A program made the translations under genes and the position numbers. From Geobacteraceae bacterium (GTDB lineage: Bacteria; Desulfobacterota; Desulfuromonadia; Geobacterales; Geobacteraceae): a stretch of DNA of 7,836 bases. This document shows positions 7,001 to 7,836 of this stretch, one piece after another. Under the pieces are notes generated by a model. The model was not told the origin of the DNA. It ran no database searches and worked only from the letters and a program-made list of their open reading frames with translations. How positions within the stretch are numbered: the first letter of the stretch is position 1; every line of letters starts with the position of its first letter. The stretch spans positions 1-7,836 of the forward strand of contig JAAZOO010000507.1 in assembly GCA_012797715.1 (NCBI GenBank), given 5' to 3'.

Positions 7001-7836
7001 ATTGCGGCGGCCCTCCCCTTCTCTCCATCATTATCCCGGTCCATAACCAGCTGGAATACACCCAGAACTGCGTCCACTCCATTCTTCGGAACCCTCCGCA
7101 CATTCCGTTCGAGATCCTGGTTGTTGACGACGCATCCACCGATGCGACACCGGAATTTCTCCACCTTCTGTCCCGAGACGAATCAAGAATATCGTCGCTG
7201 CACAACGAAACGAACCTGGGATTCGCCCGTTCAAACAACAGGGGAGCCGCCGCGGCCAAGGGCCGCTATCTCCTTTTTCTCAACAACGACACGGAAGTTC
7301 TGCCGGGGTGGTTTCCGCCCCTCTATGAGGTACTGGAGCGCAACAGGGATATCGGGATGGTGGGGCCCAAGCTCTGCTTTCCCGACGGGACCATACAGCA
7401 TTGCGGGAAAGTCTGGATGGACCCGGCGCAGCCTCTTTCCCAGCCCCACCATGTCTATTATCGAGCCGAGAGCGATGCCCCGTACGTGAACAAAAGCCGC
7501 GAGTATTCCCTGCTGACCGGCGCATGCCTGCTGGTGCGGAGGGACGAATTCCTTTCCGTGGGTCCCTTCGACGAGGGGTATGAAAACGGGTGGGAAGACG
7601 ACGACCTGTGCTGCGCATACCGGGCAGCGGGTAAAAGAATCTTCTACTGCGCGGAGAGCTCCGTTATCCACCATCAGAGCCAGACCCTCAATGGGAAGAT
7701 ACGGGAGGCGGAACGGCTCCTGGCCATTCACAGGCGGGACAGCCCCCCTGCCCCCCATTCCACGGCGCAGGAACTGGCTGCACGCCGGGAAACGGAAAGA
7801 GTTCTCATCTCCGATCTGGAACATCGTCTTCTGGGA
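6955..7836 (+). CDS. GT2 family glycosyltransferase, start unresolved, 3' end outside window; likely fused to the TPR protein by frameshift
   Basis: The frame is open from 6748 to the window end. Recognisable GT2 sequence begins at about 7021 with L-S-I-I-I-P-V-H-N-Q. It has V-V-D-D-A-S (7120-7137), N-L-G-F-A-R-S-N-N, the metal-binding L-N-N-D-T-E (7279-7296), G-M-V-G-P-K, L-T-G-A-C-L-L-V-R-R and the catalytic W-E-D-D-D-L (7591-7608). This order matches rhamnosyltransferase-like GT2 enzymes, which move a sugar from a nucleotide donor to a glycan acceptor at the cytoplasmic face. No in-frame ATG, GTG or TTG occurs between the preceding stop (6745-6747) and the ATG at 7357, which would remove the nucleotide-binding half. 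I therefore place the segment from the end of T9, as the continuation of the TPR protein. After the GT2 fold comes a charged, helix-prone tail (from about 7700) that is still open at the edge, so more domains may follow. Confidence 0.85.

Overview
The window holds the inside of a glycosyltransferase locus on the + strand. It has two very large or composite proteins cut off by the window edges, with a TPR gene between them. I see no RNA genes, mobile elements or CRISPR arrays. Codon use, about 60% GC over much of the window (hand counts of sampled lines) and the style of multi-module glycosyltransferases fit a Gram-negative environmental bacterium, perhaps a Geobacter/Desulfuromonadales-type deltaproteobacterium. 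That assignment is a guess from style, not a match.

Positions 1-5805 are one uninterrupted frame, already open at base 1, with 1934 codons visible. In order it carries the C-terminal part of a GT2 (GT-A) glycosyltransferase, a class I SAM-dependent methyltransferase and four successive GT4-type (GT-B) glycosyltransferase modules. The middle block, about 240-3420 (methyltransferase plus the first two GT4 modules), is clearly AT-richer than both flanks, which suggests a mosaic gene.

After a 64-base gap with a good ribosome binding site comes a 376-residue TPR protein (5870-7000). It is built from two copies of a 110-residue TPR block that align without gaps at about 50% identity. Near its end is a run of nine T (6946-6954). 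Directly after this run, the -1 frame encodes a GT2 glycosyltransferase (6955 to the window end) that has no ATG, GTG or TTG start codon upstream of its catalytic domain. The simplest reading is that TPR and GT2 form one protein joined by -1 frameshifting or transcriptional slippage at T9. A phase-variable tract, a recent one-base deletion or a sequencing error are the competing explanations.

Together the genes probably build or modify a cell-surface glycan (O-antigen, capsule, exopolysaccharide) or glycosylate a surface protein. At least six glycosyltransferase modules and one methyltransferase lie in 7.8 kb. The sugars and acceptor cannot be read from the sequence.
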